DNA of 64,000 bases from Enterobacter cloacae (GCF_011078175.1 NZ_JAALCJ010000002.1:579165-643164), one strand, 5' to 3'. Counted from the first letter of the stretch, positions 37,480 through 49,306 are shown. Numbers and translations are program-made. The notes: generated by a model not told the origin, from the sequence alone.

Positions 37480-38724
37480 TTAACACAATCTCTGCGTGAT
37501 CCAGCGTGTGATCTCTTTCAGCGCTTTGTCAAAATTCTGGTACACCGGGCTGAAGGGTACCTCCAGCAATTTACCATCAGAAGATGACGACGTGATTAAG
37601 CGTGACTCCTCTTCCGGGCTAAACGGATCGTTCTTCCAGAAACCGGACATCATCGGGGTTGGGCAGCGGCGGCCGAGTAGGCCCTGCGTTTTTAATGAAT
37701 AACGATTAAGTTCAATGCGCAACGCTTCGTCTGAAGCATCATGCATGCCAAGTCGGCTCGCCAGCACGTCCAGATACATCTCAGGAACGCTACCCTGACG
37801 CGCAGGATCGCTTAACAGAGCATGCACCACCGGACCAAGACAGGCGACGGCCTTCAGGCGTGAAGATTCAAGGTAGGCCAGCCGTACCGCGACGTTAGCG
37901 CCAAAGCGGAAGCCAAACGCGCCTACCCGGGTGTGGTCAACCCAGGGGATGTTCTCCAGCGCTTTTAATGCATGCTGGTGCAGCAGGCTGGAGTCTTGCG
38001 AAAGTTTCCATTTGGATGAAAAACCAATGGAAGGCATATCGAGCGTCAGCATGGCGATCCCGTTAGGGGCAAAGTAGCGCTCATACAGGCTGTAATAGTC
38101 GATTTGTAGCGAGTCCAGGCCACCGCACATCAGAACCGTCGGGAACGGCCCTTCCCCCTCCGGCATATGCAGGAATCCGGTCACCGGGCTGCCGCCGGGA
38201 ATGGCGAACTCAATTTCACGCATCCGACCAGGCAACCGCTGGGCGGCCTCTTCATAAGCCCGGTTAGCCAGCGCCTGGGCCTGCTCTGCCAGTTCGTCGC
38301 CTTTCAGATGCGGGTATGCAGCGATGCTGTAAAGGTTTGCCGCATGCAGCCAGTGCTTGCCGCTGAGAGTGGCATCTTCTTCCTGGCTCGCTTTTTGCTG
38401 CCAGAGCATGGCCTGCTTTGACCATTCGTAGATCCAGTTCCCACCACGGTAGCCCACCACCGTATCGTAGAGATCGCCGTCGGTACGCTCGGACTCACTC
38501 ATCACGATACGCGCCTGCACGTCGAGGATTTCACGTGGATCGATGCCGCGCCAGATCCACATCAGACGGTTAATCATTCGATACCAGTGGGGCACATTTT
38601 TACCGTCTAACGCTGACTGAACGGCAGGCATTGTCCCCGGATTAAACCGACGCACCAGCGTCGACGTTTCAGGGTGCTTGAAACGGGGTTTGAAAAGAGT
38701 TTCGGTGAGATTCGCCTGCGTCAT
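37480..38724 (-). CDS. frsA: FrsA, alpha/beta-hydrolase family esterase-like protein
   Basis: 414 residues, as in E. coli FrsA. The hydrolase part begins near 180 ([20 protein letters not shown]) with [14 protein letters not shown]; the position of the nucleophile elbow reads [15 protein letters not shown], so the usual GxSxG Ser is absent, as I recall for E. coli FrsA. The protein is described as a fermentation/respiration switch partner of EIIA-Glc, but its activity is disputed. It is monocistronic between crl and gpt. Confidence 0.93.
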   Translation of the reverse strand: MTQANLTETLFKPRFKHPETSTLVRRFNPGTMPAVQSALDGKNVPHWYRMINRLMWIWRGIDPREILDVQARIVMSESERTDGDLYDTVVGYRGGNWIYEWSKQAMLWQQKASQEEDATLSGKHWLHAANLYSIAAYPHLKGDELAEQAQALANRAYEEAAQRLPGRMREIEFAIPGGSPVTGFLHMPEGEGPFPTVLMCGGLDSLQIDYYSLYERYFAPNGIAMLTLDMPSIGFSSKWKLSQDSSLLHQHALKALENIPWVDHTRVGAFGFRFGANVAVRLAYLESSRLKAVACLGPVVHALLSDPARQGSVPEMYLDVLASRLGMHDASDEALRIELNRYSLKTQGLLGRRCPTPMMSGFWKNDPFSPEEESRLITSSSSDGKLLEVPFSPVYQNFDKALKEITRWITQRLC

Positions 38725-38789
38725 TGCGTTGCCTCCATGGATACGTCATATGGAGACCATTGTAACGCGTGGCAGGGTAAAAAGAACAA

Positions 38790-38808
38790 CGCCCGGCATA
38801 ACCGGGCG
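38790..38808 (-). terminator. Intrinsic terminator after gpt
   Basis: CGCCCGG (38790-38796) pairs with CCGGGCG (38802-38808); on the minus strand a T-rich stretch follows a few bases later. Confidence 0.65.
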
Positions 38809-38828
38809 TGTAAAGTTACGTACTGAAA

Positions 38829-39287
38829 TTAACGGCCAGAGATAGGCGGTACGAAGACCACGCCCATATCCCATGGCTGTTCAATCCAGGTATCCTGCGG
38901 GATATCAATGACGTAATCATCAACCAGTGGGCGACCCGCTGGTTTCGCGAAGATAGTGACGAAGTGCGCTTTTGGATACATTTCGCGGATAGCCACAGCG
39001 GTACCGCCGGTGTCCACCAGATCGTCGATAACGATAAAGCCTTCACCGTCGCCTTCGGCGCGCTTCAGCACTTTCAGTTCACGCTGGTTGTCGTGGTCAT
39101 AGCTGGAGATACATACGGTATCGACATGACGAATACCCAGCTCACGTGCCAGCAGCGCCCCCGGTACCAGACCGCCACGGCTGACGGCAATAATGCCTTT
39201 CCACTGCTCGGAAGGCATCAGACGCGCAGCCAGTTTGCGTGCGTGAATCTGCAACATGTCCCAGGTGACGACGTATTTTTCGCTCAT
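38829..39287 (-). CDS. gpt: Xanthine-guanine phosphoribosyltransferase
   Basis: 152 residues, usual length. It salvages guanine, xanthine and hypoxanthine by transferring phosphoribose from PRPP. The PRPP-binding motif is [20 protein letters not shown] (about 83-102), and the purine-site stretch [20 protein letters not shown] closes the protein. It is divergent from pepD across about 260 bases. Confidence 0.97.
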   Translation of the reverse strand: MSEKYVVTWDMLQIHARKLAARLMPSEQWKGIIAVSRGGLVPGALLARELGIRHVDTVCISSYDHDNQRELKVLKRAEGDGEGFIVIDDLVDTGGTAVAIREMYPKAHFVTIFAKPAGRPLVDDYVIDIPQDTWIEQPWDMGVVFVPPISGR

Positions 39288-39546
39288 GTGAAGTGTCCCA
39301 GCCTGTTTATATACGGCTTAAAAAAAATGAGGGTGAACCAGGTTGCGCGAGATTATAGAGATCTGACGCACTAAAAACCAGTGTTACGCGCCATGAGCCT
39401 GAGTTTTTACATGCTTAATGCTACCAGCCACGGGAGAAAGTGGTATTCTCAGTTGCATCTCGCAAGCCTGTCTTGTGGTAACGATTAACCTGCTAACCCT
39501 GTGACCTGCAACATTGTTTTGCAGCGCAACGACAAGGAGACCTATC

Positions 39547-41004
39547 GTGTCTGAACTGTCTCAATTATCTCCACAGCCGCTGTGGGATATTTTTGCCAAA
39601 ATCTGCTCCATTCCGCACCCTTCCTATCACGAAGAACAGCTTGCCGAACATATTATGGGCTGGGCGAAGGAAAAAGGTCTGCACGCTGAGCGCGATCAGG
39701 TTGGCAACATTCTGATCCGCAAACCTGCCACCGCAGGTATGGAAAACCGCAAGCCAGTGGTATTGCAGGCACACCTGGACATGGTTCCGCAGAAAAACAA
39801 CGACACCGTTCACGACTTCACAAAAGACCCGATTCAGCCGTACATCGACGGTGAGTGGGTGAAGGCGCGCGGCACGACCCTGGGCGCAGATAACGGCATT
39901 GGTATGGCTTCCGCGCTGGCCGTGCTGGCTGACGACAGCGTTGAACACGGTCCGCTGGAAGTGCTGCTGACCATGACTGAAGAAGCGGGCATGGATGGTG
40001 CGTTCGGTCTCCAGGCAAACTGGCTGCAAGCGGACATTCTGATCAACACCGACTCCGAAGAAGAAGGTGAGATCTACATGGGCTGCGCGGGCGGGATCGA
40101 TTTCATCTCTACCCTGCCGCTCTCCCGCGAAGCGATCCCTGCGGGATTCGAAACCTTTAAGCTGACGCTGAAAGGGCTGAAAGGCGGTCACTCCGGCGGT
40201 GATATTCACCTGGGACTGGGCAACGCCAACAAACTGCTGGCGCGTTTCCTGGCGGGCCATGCCGCTGAGCTGGATCTGCGCGTGGTGGACTTCAACGGCG
40301 GTACTCTGCGTAACGCGATCCCTCGCGAAGCCTTTGCTACCGTTGCAGTGCCTGCGGCGAAAGCGGATGAACTGAAAAAACTCGCCAGCGCGTATCTGGA
40401 TATCCTGAAAAACGAACTGTCTGCGAAAGAGAAAAACCTGACTGTCGTGCTGGAGTCCGTAACAACGGATAAAACCGCGCTGACAACGCAGTCTCGTGAC
40501 ACCTTTGTGCAACTGCTGAACGCAACGCCAAACGGTGTGATCCGTAATTCAGATGTCGCAAAAGGCGTGGTGGAAACCTCCCTGAACGTGGGCGTGGTGA
40601 CCATGGGTGATGACAGCGCAGAGATCATCTGCCTGATCCGTTCCCTGATCGACAGCGGTAAAGAGTACGTTGTGAGCATGCTGGAATCTCTGGGTACCCT
40701 GGCGGGCGCGAAAACGTCTGCAAAAGGCAGCTACCCGGGCTGGCAGCCGGATGCAAGCTCTCCGGTCATGGCGCTGGTGCGTGAAACTTATCAGCGACTG
40801 TTCAACAGCACCCCGAACATTCAGGTTATTCACGCGGGTCTGGAGTGTGGTCTGTTCAAGAAACCGTATCCGGATATGGACATGGTCTCCATTGGGCCAA
40901 CCATCACCGGGCCACACTCCCCGGATGAGCAGGTTCATATTGAAAGCGTCGGTCACTACTGGACGCTGCTGACTGAACTGCTGAAAGCAATTCCTGTTAA
41001 GTAA
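39547..41004 (+). CDS. pepD: Cytosol non-specific dipeptidase (aminoacyl-histidine dipeptidase)
   Basis: 485 residues from a GTG at 39547 with AAGGAGA eight bases upstream; this matches E. coli PepD (MSELSQLSPQPLW). An M20-family metallopeptidase with two zinc ions: first ligand H in VVLQAHLDMVPQ, bridging D in TTLGADNGIGM, catalytic and ligand acids in TMTEEAGMDG and NTDSEEEGE, and final H near GPHSPDEQVHIES. It cleaves dipeptides including carnosine-like ones. A REP element follows. Confidence 0.97.
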   Translation: MSELSQLSPQPLWDIFAKICSIPHPSYHEEQLAEHIMGWAKEKGLHAERDQVGNILIRKPATAGMENRKPVVLQAHLDMVPQKNNDTVHDFTKDPIQPYIDGEWVKARGTTLGADNGIGMASALAVLADDSVEHGPLEVLLTMTEEAGMDGAFGLQANWLQADILINTDSEEEGEIYMGCAGGIDFISTLPLSREAIPAGFETFKLTLKGLKGGHSGGDIHLGLGNANKLLARFLAGHAAELDLRVVDFNGGTLRNAIPREAFATVAVPAAKADELKKLASAYLDILKNELSAKEKNLTVVLESVTTDKTALTTQSRDTFVQLLNATPNGVIRNSDVAKGVVETSLNVGVVTMGDDSAEIICLIRSLIDSGKEYVVSMLESLGTLAGAKTSAKGSYPGWQPDASSPVMALVRETYQRLFNSTPNIQVIHAGLECGLFKKPYPDMDMVSIGPTITGPHSPDEQVHIESVGHYWTLLTELLKAIPVK

Positions 41005-41017
41005 TTAGCCGTTTGAT

Positions 41018-41043
41018 GCCCGGTGACGCTACGCTTACCGGGC
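41018..41043. repeat. REP element between pepD and dinB
   Basis: GCCCGGT and ACCGGGC form the REP palindrome around GACGCTACGCTT, between two convergent genes. Confidence 0.75.
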
Positions 41044-41059
41044 CTACGATTGGCGTAAT

Positions 41060-42118
41060 CTACAGTCCCAACACCAGCTGACGCTCCAGCTGCGGATCCA
41101 GTAAGGTGACGTGCAGCCCCACCAGCCTTACCCCTCGCCCGCCCCGCCGCTCTTCCCACGCCTTTTTCGCCGTCGCAATAAGATCCTCTTTGTTCAGGCG
41201 CGGCCAGACGTGCTCCTGCGTCGTCTGCTGAAAATCGTTAAATTTCAGTTTGATGCCCTGCCGGGCAATAAGCAGATCCGGTTTGACCTTCAGTAAGCGT
41301 CGTTCAAGCTCAGGATAAAGCTGTTCCGTAATAATGGTTTCACACTCGGTCCAGTCATGGATATCTTCGCTGAGTGTGCGTTCAACGCCTACCGATTTAC
41401 GCAGCCGTTCGTTGTTCACATCCCGATCGTCAATGCCCTGACTGCGTTCCCACAGCACGCGGCCAAACTTGCCAAAACGCTTAAGCAGCAGCACCAGATC
41501 GCTGCGCTGAACGTCTTCGCAGGTGCGTAGCCCCATACTTTCCAGCTTCGCGGCGGAGACTTTACCCACGCCGGGGATTTTGCTGAGCGGCAGCGTTTTT
41601 AAAAACGCCGGAACCTCTTCCGGGGTGATAACGTACTGGCCGTTGGGCTTATTTAAATCGGAGGCGATTTTGGCGAGAAATTTTACCGGCGCGACGCCTG
41701 CCGATGCCGTGAGATTCAGCTCGTTAAAAATAGTCTGGCGGATCTCCTGCGCCATCAGAGTGGCGGAGCCGTGGCAGTGCACGCTGTGGGTGACATCCAG
41801 ATAGGCTTCATCCAGCGATAACGGTTCAATCAGTGAGGTGTAGCGGGAGAAGATCTCCCGGATGTGGCTCGACGCTTCTTTATAGGCATCAAAACGTCCG
41901 GGCAAAAGAGTGAGATGCGGGCACAGTTTCAGCGCCATCGCTGTCGGCATGGCGCTGCGCACGCCGTATTTACGAGCCGGATAGTTGGCGGTGCTGATGA
42001 CACCGCGCTGAACCCGGCTGCCGCCAATGGCGATGGGAATATCCCGCAGCCCCGGGTTGTCACGCATCTCCACTGCGGCAAAAAAGCAGTCCATATCGAC
42101 ATGGATTATTTTGCGCAT
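41060..42118 (-). CDS. dinB: DNA polymerase IV (Y-family)
   Basis: 352 residues. Y-family motifs are intact: [19 protein letters not shown] (D8), steric-gate region [20 protein letters not shown], and the catalytic acids in [13 protein letters not shown] (about D103/E104). The C-terminal little-finger domain is present; the protein ends LERQLVLGL, matching the beta-clamp-binding peptide type. It performs SOS-induced translesion and mutagenic synthesis. A clear LexA box lies just upstream. The yafNOP genes that follow dinB in E. coli are absent. Confidence 0.97.
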   Translation of the reverse strand: MRKIIHVDMDCFFAAVEMRDNPGLRDIPIAIGGSRVQRGVISTANYPARKYGVRSAMPTAMALKLCPHLTLLPGRFDAYKEASSHIREIFSRYTSLIEPLSLDEAYLDVTHSVHCHGSATLMAQEIRQTIFNELNLTASAGVAPVKFLAKIASDLNKPNGQYVITPEEVPAFLKTLPLSKIPGVGKVSAAKLESMGLRTCEDVQRSDLVLLLKRFGKFGRVLWERSQGIDDRDVNNERLRKSVGVERTLSEDIHDWTECETIITEQLYPELERRLLKVKPDLLIARQGIKLKFNDFQQTTQEHVWPRLNKEDLIATAKKAWEERRGGRGVRLVGLHVTLLDPQLERQLVLGL

Positions 42119-42135
42119 AGTAAGCCCTCACTCTT

Positions 42136-42155
42136 TACTGGATAAGTATACAGTA
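42136..42155 (-). promoter_or_regulatory. LexA (SOS) box of dinB
   Basis: On the minus strand TACTGTATACTTATCCAGTA matches the SOS consensus (CTGT, eight bases, CAG), 18 bases before the dinB start. Confidence 0.88.
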
Positions 42156-42189
42156 AAGAAATGAGGGTTGAGAAGTGTGCGTGGGAATT

Positions 42190-42217
42190 GTCGGGTGGCG
42201 GCTTCGCCTTACCCGAC
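42190..42217. repeat. REP-type palindrome between nqrM and dinB
   Basis: GTCGGGT and ACCCGAC pair around GGCGGCTTCGCCTT directly after the nqrM stop on the minus strand. A REP-like element that may protect the nqr mRNA end. Confidence 0.65.
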
Positions 42218-42225
42218 CGACAAGA

Positions 42226-42426
42226 CTAAATAATACGCTGCTGTTCGCGGGCCATTCTTTTTTTCCGCGCATCGCACGGTTCCGGGCAGTCGCAGACCTT
42301 TTCCATTCCGATAGAAGAGATCCCGCCGCAGCTGCCCTGAATGCTTTTACGCTTGATGATCCAGCCTAATGACATGCCGAAAATCACCAGCACAAACACC
42401 GCAAAGGTCGCCAGAAAAGTCAGCAT
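42226..42426 (-). CDS. nqrM: NqrM, Na+-NQR maturation factor
   Basis: 66 residues with one N-terminal transmembrane helix (LTFLATFAVFVLVIFGMSLG) and four Cys in two groups (GSCGG and KVCDCPEPCDA). NqrM is needed for delivering iron to the Cys-ligated Fe site of the NqrD/NqrE pair. It follows nqrF by two bases, last gene of the operon; the start is unambiguous. Confidence 0.93.
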   Translation of the reverse strand: MLTFLATFAVFVLVIFGMSLGWIIKRKSIQGSCGGISSIGMEKVCDCPEPCDARKKRMAREQQRII

Positions 42427-42428
42427 CT

Positions 42429-43652
42429 TCAGCCTCCGAAATCATCAAGAAGGATGTTCTCATCTTCCACACCGAGATCTTTAAGCATCTTGATCACGGC
42501 GGCGTTCATCATTGGCGGACCACACATGTAGAACTCGCAGTCTTCCGGTGCTGGGTGCTGTTTGAGGTAATTTTCATACAGCACGTTGTGGATGAAGCCC
42601 GTATAGCCTGTCCAGTTATCTTCCGGCTGCGGATCGGATAGCGCTACGTGGAAGGTAAAATTAGGGTTATCACGTGCCAGCTGTTCAAACTCATCGTCAT
42701 AGAACATTTCGCGCAGTGAACGCGCCCCGTACCAGAAGCTGATCTTACGTTTGCTCCCAAGACGCTTGAGCTGGTCAAAAATGTGTGAGCGCATCGGCGC
42801 CATGCCCGCACCACCGCCGATAAAGACCATTTCCGCGTCGGTGTCTTTGGCAAAGAACTCACCGAACGGACCGGAGATCGTCACCTTGTCGCCAGGCTTG
42901 AGGGACCAGATATACGACGACATCACGCCCGGCGGCGCATCTGGTACGTTAGGCGGCGGGGTAGCGATACGCACGTTGAGCATAATGATGCCCTTCTCTT
43001 CCGGATAGTTAGCCATGGAATAGGCGCGAAGCGCAGGCTCCTTGACCTCGGACACAAAGCGGAAGAGATTAAATTTATCCCAGTCGGCACGGTACTCTTC
43101 AGGTATGTCGAAGTCGGCATATGCCACGGTGTGTGCCGGACAATCAATCTGGATATAGCCACCCGCACGGAACGGGACGCTCTCCCCTTCAGGTACGCGC
43201 AGCTTAAGCTCTTTAATGAAGGTGGCTTTGTTATCGTTAGAGATAACTTCGCACTCCCATTTTTTCACGCCGAATATCTCTTCCGGCAGCTCAATCTTCA
43301 TGTTCTGACGCACCGCGACCTGGCACGCCAGACGGCATCCCTCTTTCGCTTCACGCTTCGTGATATGCGACAGTTCCGTAGGCAGAATATCACCGCCGCC
43401 CTCTTTCACCGTCACACGGCACTGCCCGCATGAGCCGCCGCCACCGCAGGCTGACGAGACAAAGATCCCGTTGCCGGAGAGCGTATTAAGCAGTTTGTCC
43501 CCCGCCGGGGTACGGATCTGATTCTGCGGATCGTCATTGATATCAATGATCACATCCCCGGAATTCACCAGCTTCGCACGCGCCGCCAGGATCAGCCCTG
43601 ACAGCACCAGTACTATCAGCGTGAACATCACCACGCCAAGAATAATTTCCAT
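42429..43652 (-). CDS. nqrF: Na+-NQR subunit F, NADH dehydrogenase
   Basis: 407 residues. An N-terminal membrane helix (about 3-24) anchors it; a 2Fe-2S ferredoxin domain follows with [12 protein letters not shown] and a fourth Cys in EGCRLACQ; then the FAD domain ([11 protein letters not shown]) and NAD domain ([16 protein letters not shown] and the end [14 protein letters not shown]). It takes electrons from NADH into the complex. In several bacteria apbE lies after nqrF; here nqrM follows immediately. Confidence 0.97.
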   Translation of the reverse strand: MEIILGVVMFTLIVLVLSGLILAARAKLVNSGDVIIDINDDPQNQIRTPAGDKLLNTLSGNGIFVSSACGGGGSCGQCRVTVKEGGGDILPTELSHITKREAKEGCRLACQVAVRQNMKIELPEEIFGVKKWECEVISNDNKATFIKELKLRVPEGESVPFRAGGYIQIDCPAHTVAYADFDIPEEYRADWDKFNLFRFVSEVKEPALRAYSMANYPEEKGIIMLNVRIATPPPNVPDAPPGVMSSYIWSLKPGDKVTISGPFGEFFAKDTDAEMVFIGGGAGMAPMRSHIFDQLKRLGSKRKISFWYGARSLREMFYDDEFEQLARDNPNFTFHVALSDPQPEDNWTGYTGFIHNVLYENYLKQHPAPEDCEFYMCGPPMMNAAVIKMLKDLGVEDENILLDDFGG

Positions 43653-43662
43653 CTGTTAGCCC

Positions 43663-44259
43663 TTATAGCTGCACACCGGAGAAGGACATAAAGCCCAACG
43701 CCATCAGGCCGGTGGTGATAAAGGTGATCCCTAAGCCACGAAGTCCCGCAGGCACGTTGGCATATTTCATTTTTTCGCGGATCCCCGCCATGGTGACAAT
43801 CGCCAGCATCCAGCCGATACCGGATCCAAAGCCGTACACCACGGATTCACTGAAGTTGTAATCGCGCTGAACCATAAACGAGACGCCACCGAAGATGGCG
43901 CAGTTCACGGCGATCAGCGGCAGGAAGATCCCCAGCGCGTTGTACAGCGACGGAAAGTATTTATCGAGGATCATCTCCAGGATCTGAACAAGCGCCGCAA
44001 TCACTCCGATAAAGGTGATAAAGTTCAGGAAGCTAAGATCAACGCCTTCCACCAGCGCGCCATCGCGCAGCACGAAGTTGAACACCAGGTTGTTAATCGG
44101 AACGGAAAGCCCCAGCACCACGGTGACCGCCACGCCCAGACCAAATGCCGTCGAGACCTTTTTGGAAACGGCAAGGAACGTACACATGCCGAGGAAAAAG
44201 GCGAGCGCCATGTTTTCAACAAACACCGCGCGCACAAATAAACTCAGGTAATGAGCCAT
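43663..44259 (-). CDS. nqrE: Na+-NQR subunit E
   Basis: 198 residues, six transmembrane helices, starting [20 protein letters not shown]. Conserved Cys residues in [11 protein letters not shown] and [12 protein letters not shown] are the iron-site ligands that pair with those of NqrD. It belongs to the membrane core that moves electrons and sodium. It lies 10 bases before nqrF and 6 after nqrD. Confidence 0.97.
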   Translation of the reverse strand: MAHYLSLFVRAVFVENMALAFFLGMCTFLAVSKKVSTAFGLGVAVTVVLGLSVPINNLVFNFVLRDGALVEGVDLSFLNFITFIGVIAALVQILEMILDKYFPSLYNALGIFLPLIAVNCAIFGGVSFMVQRDYNFSESVVYGFGSGIGWMLAIVTMAGIREKMKYANVPAGLRGLGITFITTGLMALGFMSFSGVQL

Positions 44260-44265
44260 TGTCGG

Positions 44266-44904
44266 TTACTCCTTTTCCTGCTGTTCAGGCTTCAACGTAC
44301 GAATCAGCCAGATCAGCAAACCGATAATGAAAAACGCGCTTGGCGCCAGCAGGAACAGCCCGTTCGGCAGATACCAGCCGCCGTTCTGTACCGTATCCAG
44401 CACCGGAATGCCAAACAGCTTGCCGCTGCCAATAAGTTCGCGCAGGAAACCAACCGTCAACAGGATCACGCCGTAACCCAGGCCGTTGCCGATACCGTCC
44501 ATAAAGCTCGCCAGCGGTGGCATTTTCATCGCATAGGCTTCAGCACGCCCCATCACGATGCAGTTGGTGATTATCAGGCCGACAAACACCGAAAGCTGCT
44601 TCGAGGTTTCATAGGCGAAGGCGCGCAACAGCTGATCGACCACAATCACCAGCGAGGCGATGATCGCCATCTGCACGATGATCCTCACGCTGTTGGGTAT
44701 GTGGTGGCGGATCATTGAGATAAACATGCTGGAAAACGCTGTCACCAGCGTTACCGCCAGCGTCATGACCACCGCCGTTTCCAGCTTGGTCGTCACCGCC
44801 AGAGCCGAGCACACGCCCAGCACCTGAAGCGTTATCGGGTTATTGGCTAACAGCGGGCCAATCAGCACCTTTTTAACTTCTTTCAGTTCACCCGTATCAG
44901 CCAT
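44266..44904 (-). CDS. nqrD: Na+-NQR subunit D
   Basis: 212 residues with six transmembrane helices, beginning [20 protein letters not shown]. Cys in [11 protein letters not shown] and [17 protein letters not shown] correspond to the iron-site ligands shared with NqrE. Overlaps the end of nqrC by eight bases. Confidence 0.97.
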   Translation of the reverse strand: MADTGELKEVKKVLIGPLLANNPITLQVLGVCSALAVTTKLETAVVMTLAVTLVTAFSSMFISMIRHHIPNSVRIIVQMAIIASLVIVVDQLLRAFAYETSKQLSVFVGLIITNCIVMGRAEAYAMKMPPLASFMDGIGNGLGYGVILLTVGFLRELIGSGKLFGIPVLDTVQNGGWYLPNGLFLLAPSAFFIIGLLIWLIRTLKPEQQEKE

Positions 44905-45691
44905 TATTCAGCGCTCCTTCACGTACATTCTTCAGGAAGGGACCAAAGCCCAGTTCACCCATCCAGAAATCAAAGCTGTGCTGCACCCCGTTAGAGGTGA
45001 GCGTGGCCCCGGAAAGGCCATCAACGGCAAATTCATCGCCGGGACGCGCGCCTCCTTTCACCACCTTCAGCGCAGGCTGACCGTTGTCGTCGAGCACTTT
45101 TTTACCAACGAACTGTGCCCGCCAGTTAGGGTTCTCAACTTCGCCCCCCAGCCCTGGCGTTTCGCCCTGATCGTAATAAGTAATGCCTTTGACCGTGCGG
45201 CCATCGGTATCCAGCGCCACAAAAGCGTACATCATTGACCACAAGCCGTTACCGTAGATGGGCAACACCACTTCCTGCACGCGTTTTTGCTCGTCACGCA
45301 CCAGGTAAATCTCCGCAATATTGCTGCGGCGCTTAATCCCTGCCGGATCCTGCGAGGCGTCAAGCGTGGTGCTCATCTGCGGATCTTTTAGCGCCAGCGC
45401 CTGATTATATTTCGCCGGGTCTTTATCCATTAACTTCCCGGTTTTTAAATCCACCAGCCGTGCGGTAATGCGTTCGGCAAACACCGCCGCGACGTCATCC
45501 TTCGTCATGCCTTCCTGCATCAGCCCGGCCACGGCCAGGATGTTACGCTGTTTATCCAGCGCGCGTTGCTCCTGCTGTAGCGGTTTTAACCCTACAGCAG
45601 AACCGGCTACCACGATGGAACAGACCAGGCACAGTACCAGCACCACCAGTAGCGTTTTGCTGATGCTGTCGTTATTTTTGATCTCAGCCAC
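44897..45691 (-). CDS. nqrC: Na+-NQR subunit C (covalent FMN)
   Basis: 264 residues from the GTG at 45691, which overlaps the nqrB end by eight bases and gives the usual start [11 protein letters not shown]. One N-terminal membrane helix (about 12-33, [20 protein letters not shown]). The flavinylation site is Thr in [13 protein letters not shown] (about 227). The FMN must be attached by ApbE, whose gene is not in this operon. Confidence 0.95.
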   Translation of the reverse strand: MAEIKNNDSISKTLLVVLVLCLVCSIVVAGSAVGLKPLQQEQRALDKQRNILAVAGLMQEGMTKDDVAAVFAERITARLVDLKTGKLMDKDPAKYNQALALKDPQMSTTLDASQDPAGIKRRSNIAEIYLVRDEQKRVQEVVLPIYGNGLWSMMYAFVALDTDGRTVKGITYYDQGETPGLGGEVENPNWRAQFVGKKVLDDNGQPALKVVKGGARPGDEFAVDGLSGATLTSNGVQHSFDFWMGELGFGPFLKNVREGALNNG

Positions 45692-46919
45692 GCGCCTTCC
45701 TCCGCTTAATGTTGGCGCGCACGACCAGGTAGTCGAACAGCGGCGCAAACAGATTGGCAAACAGAATGGCCAACATCATCCCTTCCGGATAGGCCGGGTT
45801 GACCACGCGAATCAGTACACACATCACCCCAATGAGCGCGCCGTAACACCATTTACCTCTGTCGGTAAACGAAGCCGAGACGGGATCGGTGGCCATGAAC
45901 ATCATGCCAAACGCAAAGCCTCCCAGCACGAGGTGCCAGTACCACGGCATGGAGAACATCGGGTTAGTGTCTGAACCAATGAAATTGAAAAGCGTGGCAG
46001 TAAGTACCATCCCGAGCATGACGCCAGCGACAATGCGCCAGGATGCCACACGGCCAAAGAGGATGATGGCCCCGCCGATCAAAATCATCAGGGTAGACAC
46101 TTCACCGACGGAGCCAGGAATATTGCCGATAAACGCATCGAACCAGGTCACAGCCTGTCCGGTTGCATTATTGACCAGCGTCTCACCGCCGCCTGCCGCC
46201 CACTGGGAAAGAGGTGTCGCACCGGAGAAACCGTCCGCAGCCGTCCATACCAGGTCACCCGAGATTTGCGCCGGATAAGCAAAGAACAGGAAAGCTCGCC
46301 CTGCCAGCGCCGGGTTGAGGAAGTTGCGTCCGGTTCCGCCGAAAATCTCCTTGGCAATCACCACGCCAAAGCTGATCCCCATCGCCGCCTGCCAGAGCGG
46401 CAGCGTTGGCGGAACAATCAGCGCAAACAGAATAGAGGTAACAAAGAAACCCTCGTTGATCTCATGCTTGCGAATAATCGCGAACAGAACTTCCCAGAAA
46501 CCGCCCACAATAAAGACAGTCATATAGATAGGGAGGAAGAAGACAGCCCCCAGCGTCATCATGCTGATCCAGCCAGCATCTGGCGTAAAACTCACCCCCA
46601 GTGACTGCGCCAGACGATAGTGCCAGTCAGACTGAATGACCTGCGCCAGCTGCTCTGCATCGTACATATGGTGCAGCGCCGGAATAGTCTGCAACCCAAC
46701 GTTATACATCCCCCAGAACATGGCCGGGAAGACCGCAAACCAGACCAGAATCATCATACGCTTGAGGTCAATGGCGTCGCGAACGTGCGCCGCGCCTTTC
46801 GTCACCAGACCCGGCGTGTAGAAAATGGTCGTTGTCGCTTCATACAGCGGGTAGTACTTTTTGAGCTTCCCTTCGGTAAAGTGCGGCTCAATTTTTTCAA
46901 AGAGGTGTTTTAAGCCCAT
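45684..46919 (-). CDS. nqrB: Na+-NQR subunit B (FMN, riboflavin and quinone site)
   Basis: 411 residues with about ten transmembrane helices. The covalent FMN site is Thr in [11 protein letters not shown] (about 235). It also holds riboflavin and forms the main sodium path with NqrD/E. It starts three bases after the nqrA stop and overlaps nqrC. Confidence 0.97.
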   Translation of the reverse strand: MGLKHLFEKIEPHFTEGKLKKYYPLYEATTTIFYTPGLVTKGAAHVRDAIDLKRMMILVWFAVFPAMFWGMYNVGLQTIPALHHMYDAEQLAQVIQSDWHYRLAQSLGVSFTPDAGWISMMTLGAVFFLPIYMTVFIVGGFWEVLFAIIRKHEINEGFFVTSILFALIVPPTLPLWQAAMGISFGVVIAKEIFGGTGRNFLNPALAGRAFLFFAYPAQISGDLVWTAADGFSGATPLSQWAAGGGETLVNNATGQAVTWFDAFIGNIPGSVGEVSTLMILIGGAIILFGRVASWRIVAGVMLGMVLTATLFNFIGSDTNPMFSMPWYWHLVLGGFAFGMMFMATDPVSASFTDRGKWCYGALIGVMCVLIRVVNPAYPEGMMLAILFANLFAPLFDYLVVRANIKRRKARG

Positions 46920-46921
46920 GG

Positions 46922-48265
46922 TTATCCTTCCTGCTCAATGCGGGTTAACACCTCGCGCAATACGGGTCCGTATTCGTATTTACCTGGACACACATAGGTA
47001 CACAGCGCCAGATCTTCTTCGTCCAGCTCCAGGCAGCCCAGCGCCTGGGCACCGTCGGTATCGCCGGCCAGGAGATCGCGCAGCAGCACGGTGGGCAGAA
47101 TATCCAGCGGCATCACGCGTTCGTAGTTGCCAATCGGAACCATGGCGCGCTCACCGCCGTTGGTACTGGTGGAGAAGTTGAACAGCTTCTGCCGCAGGAA
47201 GTGGCCCAGCGTGGTGCGGGTAACGGAGTATTTTTCTGCGCCAGGCAGTACCCAGCCGAACAGCTCTTTCTCGCGCCCTTCAAGCACCACGCTCACCTGA
47301 AGATGGAAACGCCCCAGCCAGGCCATTGGGCCTGTCGCGTGCCTGCCGCTCAGCACCGAACCGGAAATAATGCGGTTTTCACCCTCTTTCGTTTCGCCAG
47401 CCAGCAGCGCCGTCAGGTCTGCCCCAAGCAGCGTGCGAACCAGACGCGGTTGGGTTGTCTGAGGGCCACCAATGGCAATAATGCGTTCTGCGCACAGTTC
47501 ACCCGTGGTGAAAAGTTTACCGATAGCGATCGCGTCCTGATAATTAAGATGCCAGACCTGTTTCGTCAGGCTTACCGGCTCCAGGAAATGAATATGCGTT
47601 CCCACCAGCCCGGCCGGATGCGGGCCGGCAAATTCATTAAAGGCTACCTGCCCTTGCGGATGCCCGCCAAGCTTACCGCCGCTGGCCTGGCAAACATGCA
47701 CTTTGCCCGGCGTCAGGCGCGTTAACACGGTGAGGCCGGCATCGAAAGCTTTTCGTTCGGCCAGAATAAGAGGCTGCGGATCTGCGCTGAGCGGGTTGGT
47801 GTCGATGGCCGTAACGAAGATAGCGGCTGGCACAGTGCCAGGCACGGGCGTTTTGCTGAAGGGGCGCGTGCGAAGCGCCGTCCACAGTCCCGACTCCAGC
47901 AGTTGAGCCTGCACTGCTTCGCGGCTGAGCGTGGCGAGAGCGGCGTCTTCAAAACGCGCAAATTCGCGTTTCTCTTCGCCTTCAATTTGAATAACAACCG
48001 ATTGCAGGACGCGACGCTCACCACGATGGATGGCGACAACGGTGCCGCTGGCGGGGGCTGTAAACATAACGCCAGGATTTTTTTTATCCTCGAAGAGCGC
48101 CTGGCCTTTTATGACGCGATCGCCTTCCTGTACCAGCATCGCAGGACGCATGCCCACGTAATCATCACCTACAATGGCGACATGATGAATACTGGCGCCG
48201 TTGGTAACGTGCTGTTCAGGCACGCCAGAGATTGGCAGATCGAGTCCTTTTCTGATTCTAAACAT
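46922..48265 (-). CDS. nqrA: Na+-NQR subunit A
   Basis: 447 residues, soluble, beginning [20 protein letters not shown]. Conserved blocks include [20 protein letters not shown] and the lipoyl-like hairpin [20 protein letters not shown]. It is the first gene of nqrABCDEFM and contributes to the cytoplasmic face of the complex near the quinone site. The promoter would lie in the 300-base gap shared with dpaA; no strong match was singled out. Confidence 0.97.
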   Translation of the reverse strand: MFRIRKGLDLPISGVPEQHVTNGASIHHVAIVGDDYVGMRPAMLVQEGDRVIKGQALFEDKKNPGVMFTAPASGTVVAIHRGERRVLQSVVIQIEGEEKREFARFEDAALATLSREAVQAQLLESGLWTALRTRPFSKTPVPGTVPAAIFVTAIDTNPLSADPQPLILAERKAFDAGLTVLTRLTPGKVHVCQASGGKLGGHPQGQVAFNEFAGPHPAGLVGTHIHFLEPVSLTKQVWHLNYQDAIAIGKLFTTGELCAERIIAIGGPQTTQPRLVRTLLGADLTALLAGETKEGENRIISGSVLSGRHATGPMAWLGRFHLQVSVVLEGREKELFGWVLPGAEKYSVTRTTLGHFLRQKLFNFSTSTNGGERAMVPIGNYERVMPLDILPTVLLRDLLAGDTDGAQALGCLELDEEDLALCTYVCPGKYEYGPVLREVLTRIEQEG

Positions 48266-48565
48266 GTGGTTAGCAGGTATCCATGAACAACAATCCAGAG
48301 TGGCCGGAGTGTACCATTTTCGACCCTGCCAAGGGCAGCAAATCCGCCGTATGACGCGCTGAAATGCGAGCTATTGCGCAAAGTTCCTGGAGTCACGGCA
48401 ATTTGAATGGGTTATAAAGTAAAACTAATTTGTAAACGCAAAGGTTGGCTCTTGCGAAAATCTCCATCGATGCTAATGTGAGCGCTCCTGTCCAGATTAG
48501 TCTGATTTCGGGTGTCTTTTGCCGTTCTGGCAAGTTGGTCATTGTTTTATCAAGGAACCAGTAGT

Positions 48566-49306
48566 ATGCGTAAAATCGCATTGTTCATTGCGATGCTTCT
48601 GATACCGTGCATGTCGTTTGCCGGGCTGCTTGGCAGTAATAGTTCAACGACGCCGGTCAGCAAAGAGTATAAACAGCAGTTGATGGGATCCCCGGTTTAT
48701 ATTCAAATCTTCAAGGAAGAGCGCACACTCGATCTGTTTGTCAAAATGGGCGAGACGTATCAGCTGCTCGATAGCTACAAAATCTGTAACTATTCTGGCG
48801 GGCTGGGGCCGAAACAGCGCCAGGGTGACTTCAAAAGTCCGGAAGGGTTTTACAACGTTCAGCGTAACCAGCTAAAACCGGACAGCCGCTTCTATAAAGC
48901 GATTAACATCGGTTTCCCCAATGCCTTTGACCGCGCTCACGGTTACGAGGGTAAATACCTGATGATCCACGGTGCCTGCGTATCTGTCGGCTGTTATGCG
49001 ATGACGGATTCCGGTATTGATGAGATTTTCCAGTTTGTCACCGGCGCACTGGTCTTCGGCCAGCCGAACGTTCAGGTCAGCATCTATCCGTTCCGTATGA
49101 CGGATGCCAACATGGCGCGCCATAAGTACTCTGTGTATACGGATTTCTGGAAACAGCTAAAACCGGGCTATGACTACTTCGAGCAAACCCATAAGCCGCC
49201 GGTGGTGTCCATCGTCAATGGCCGTTACGTGGTGAGTAAACCGCTCAGCCATGAAGTGGTCCAGCCTCAGCTTGCGTCAAATTACGCGGTCCCCGAGGCA
49301 AAATAG
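48566..49306 (+). CDS. dpaA: DpaA (YafK/LdtF), L,D-transpeptidase-fold enzyme that detaches Lpp from peptidoglycan
   Basis: 246 residues from ATG 48566, as in E. coli. Signal peptide [20 protein letters not shown]; YkuD-type catalytic motif [12 protein letters not shown] with nucleophilic Cys (about 143). In E. coli this protein hydrolyses the diaminopimelate-Lys bond between peptidoglycan and Braun lipoprotein rather than forming cross-links. Its 3' end overlaps that of the convergent yafJ by 30 bases. Confidence 0.93.
   Translation: MRKIALFIAMLLIPCMSFAGLLGSNSSTTPVSKEYKQQLMGSPVYIQIFKEERTLDLFVKMGETYQLLDSYKICNYSGGLGPKQRQGDFKSPEGFYNVQRNQLKPDSRFYKAINIGFPNAFDRAHGYEGKYLMIHGACVSVGCYAMTDSGIDEIFQFVTGALVFGQPNVQVSIYPFRMTDANMARHKYSVYTDFWKQLKPGYDYFEQTHKPPVVSIVNGRYVVSKPLSHEVVQPQLASNYAVPEAK

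Noticed and set aside
39565..40512. 315-codon minus-strand frame over pepD
   Set aside because: Antisense shadow; pepD is certain.
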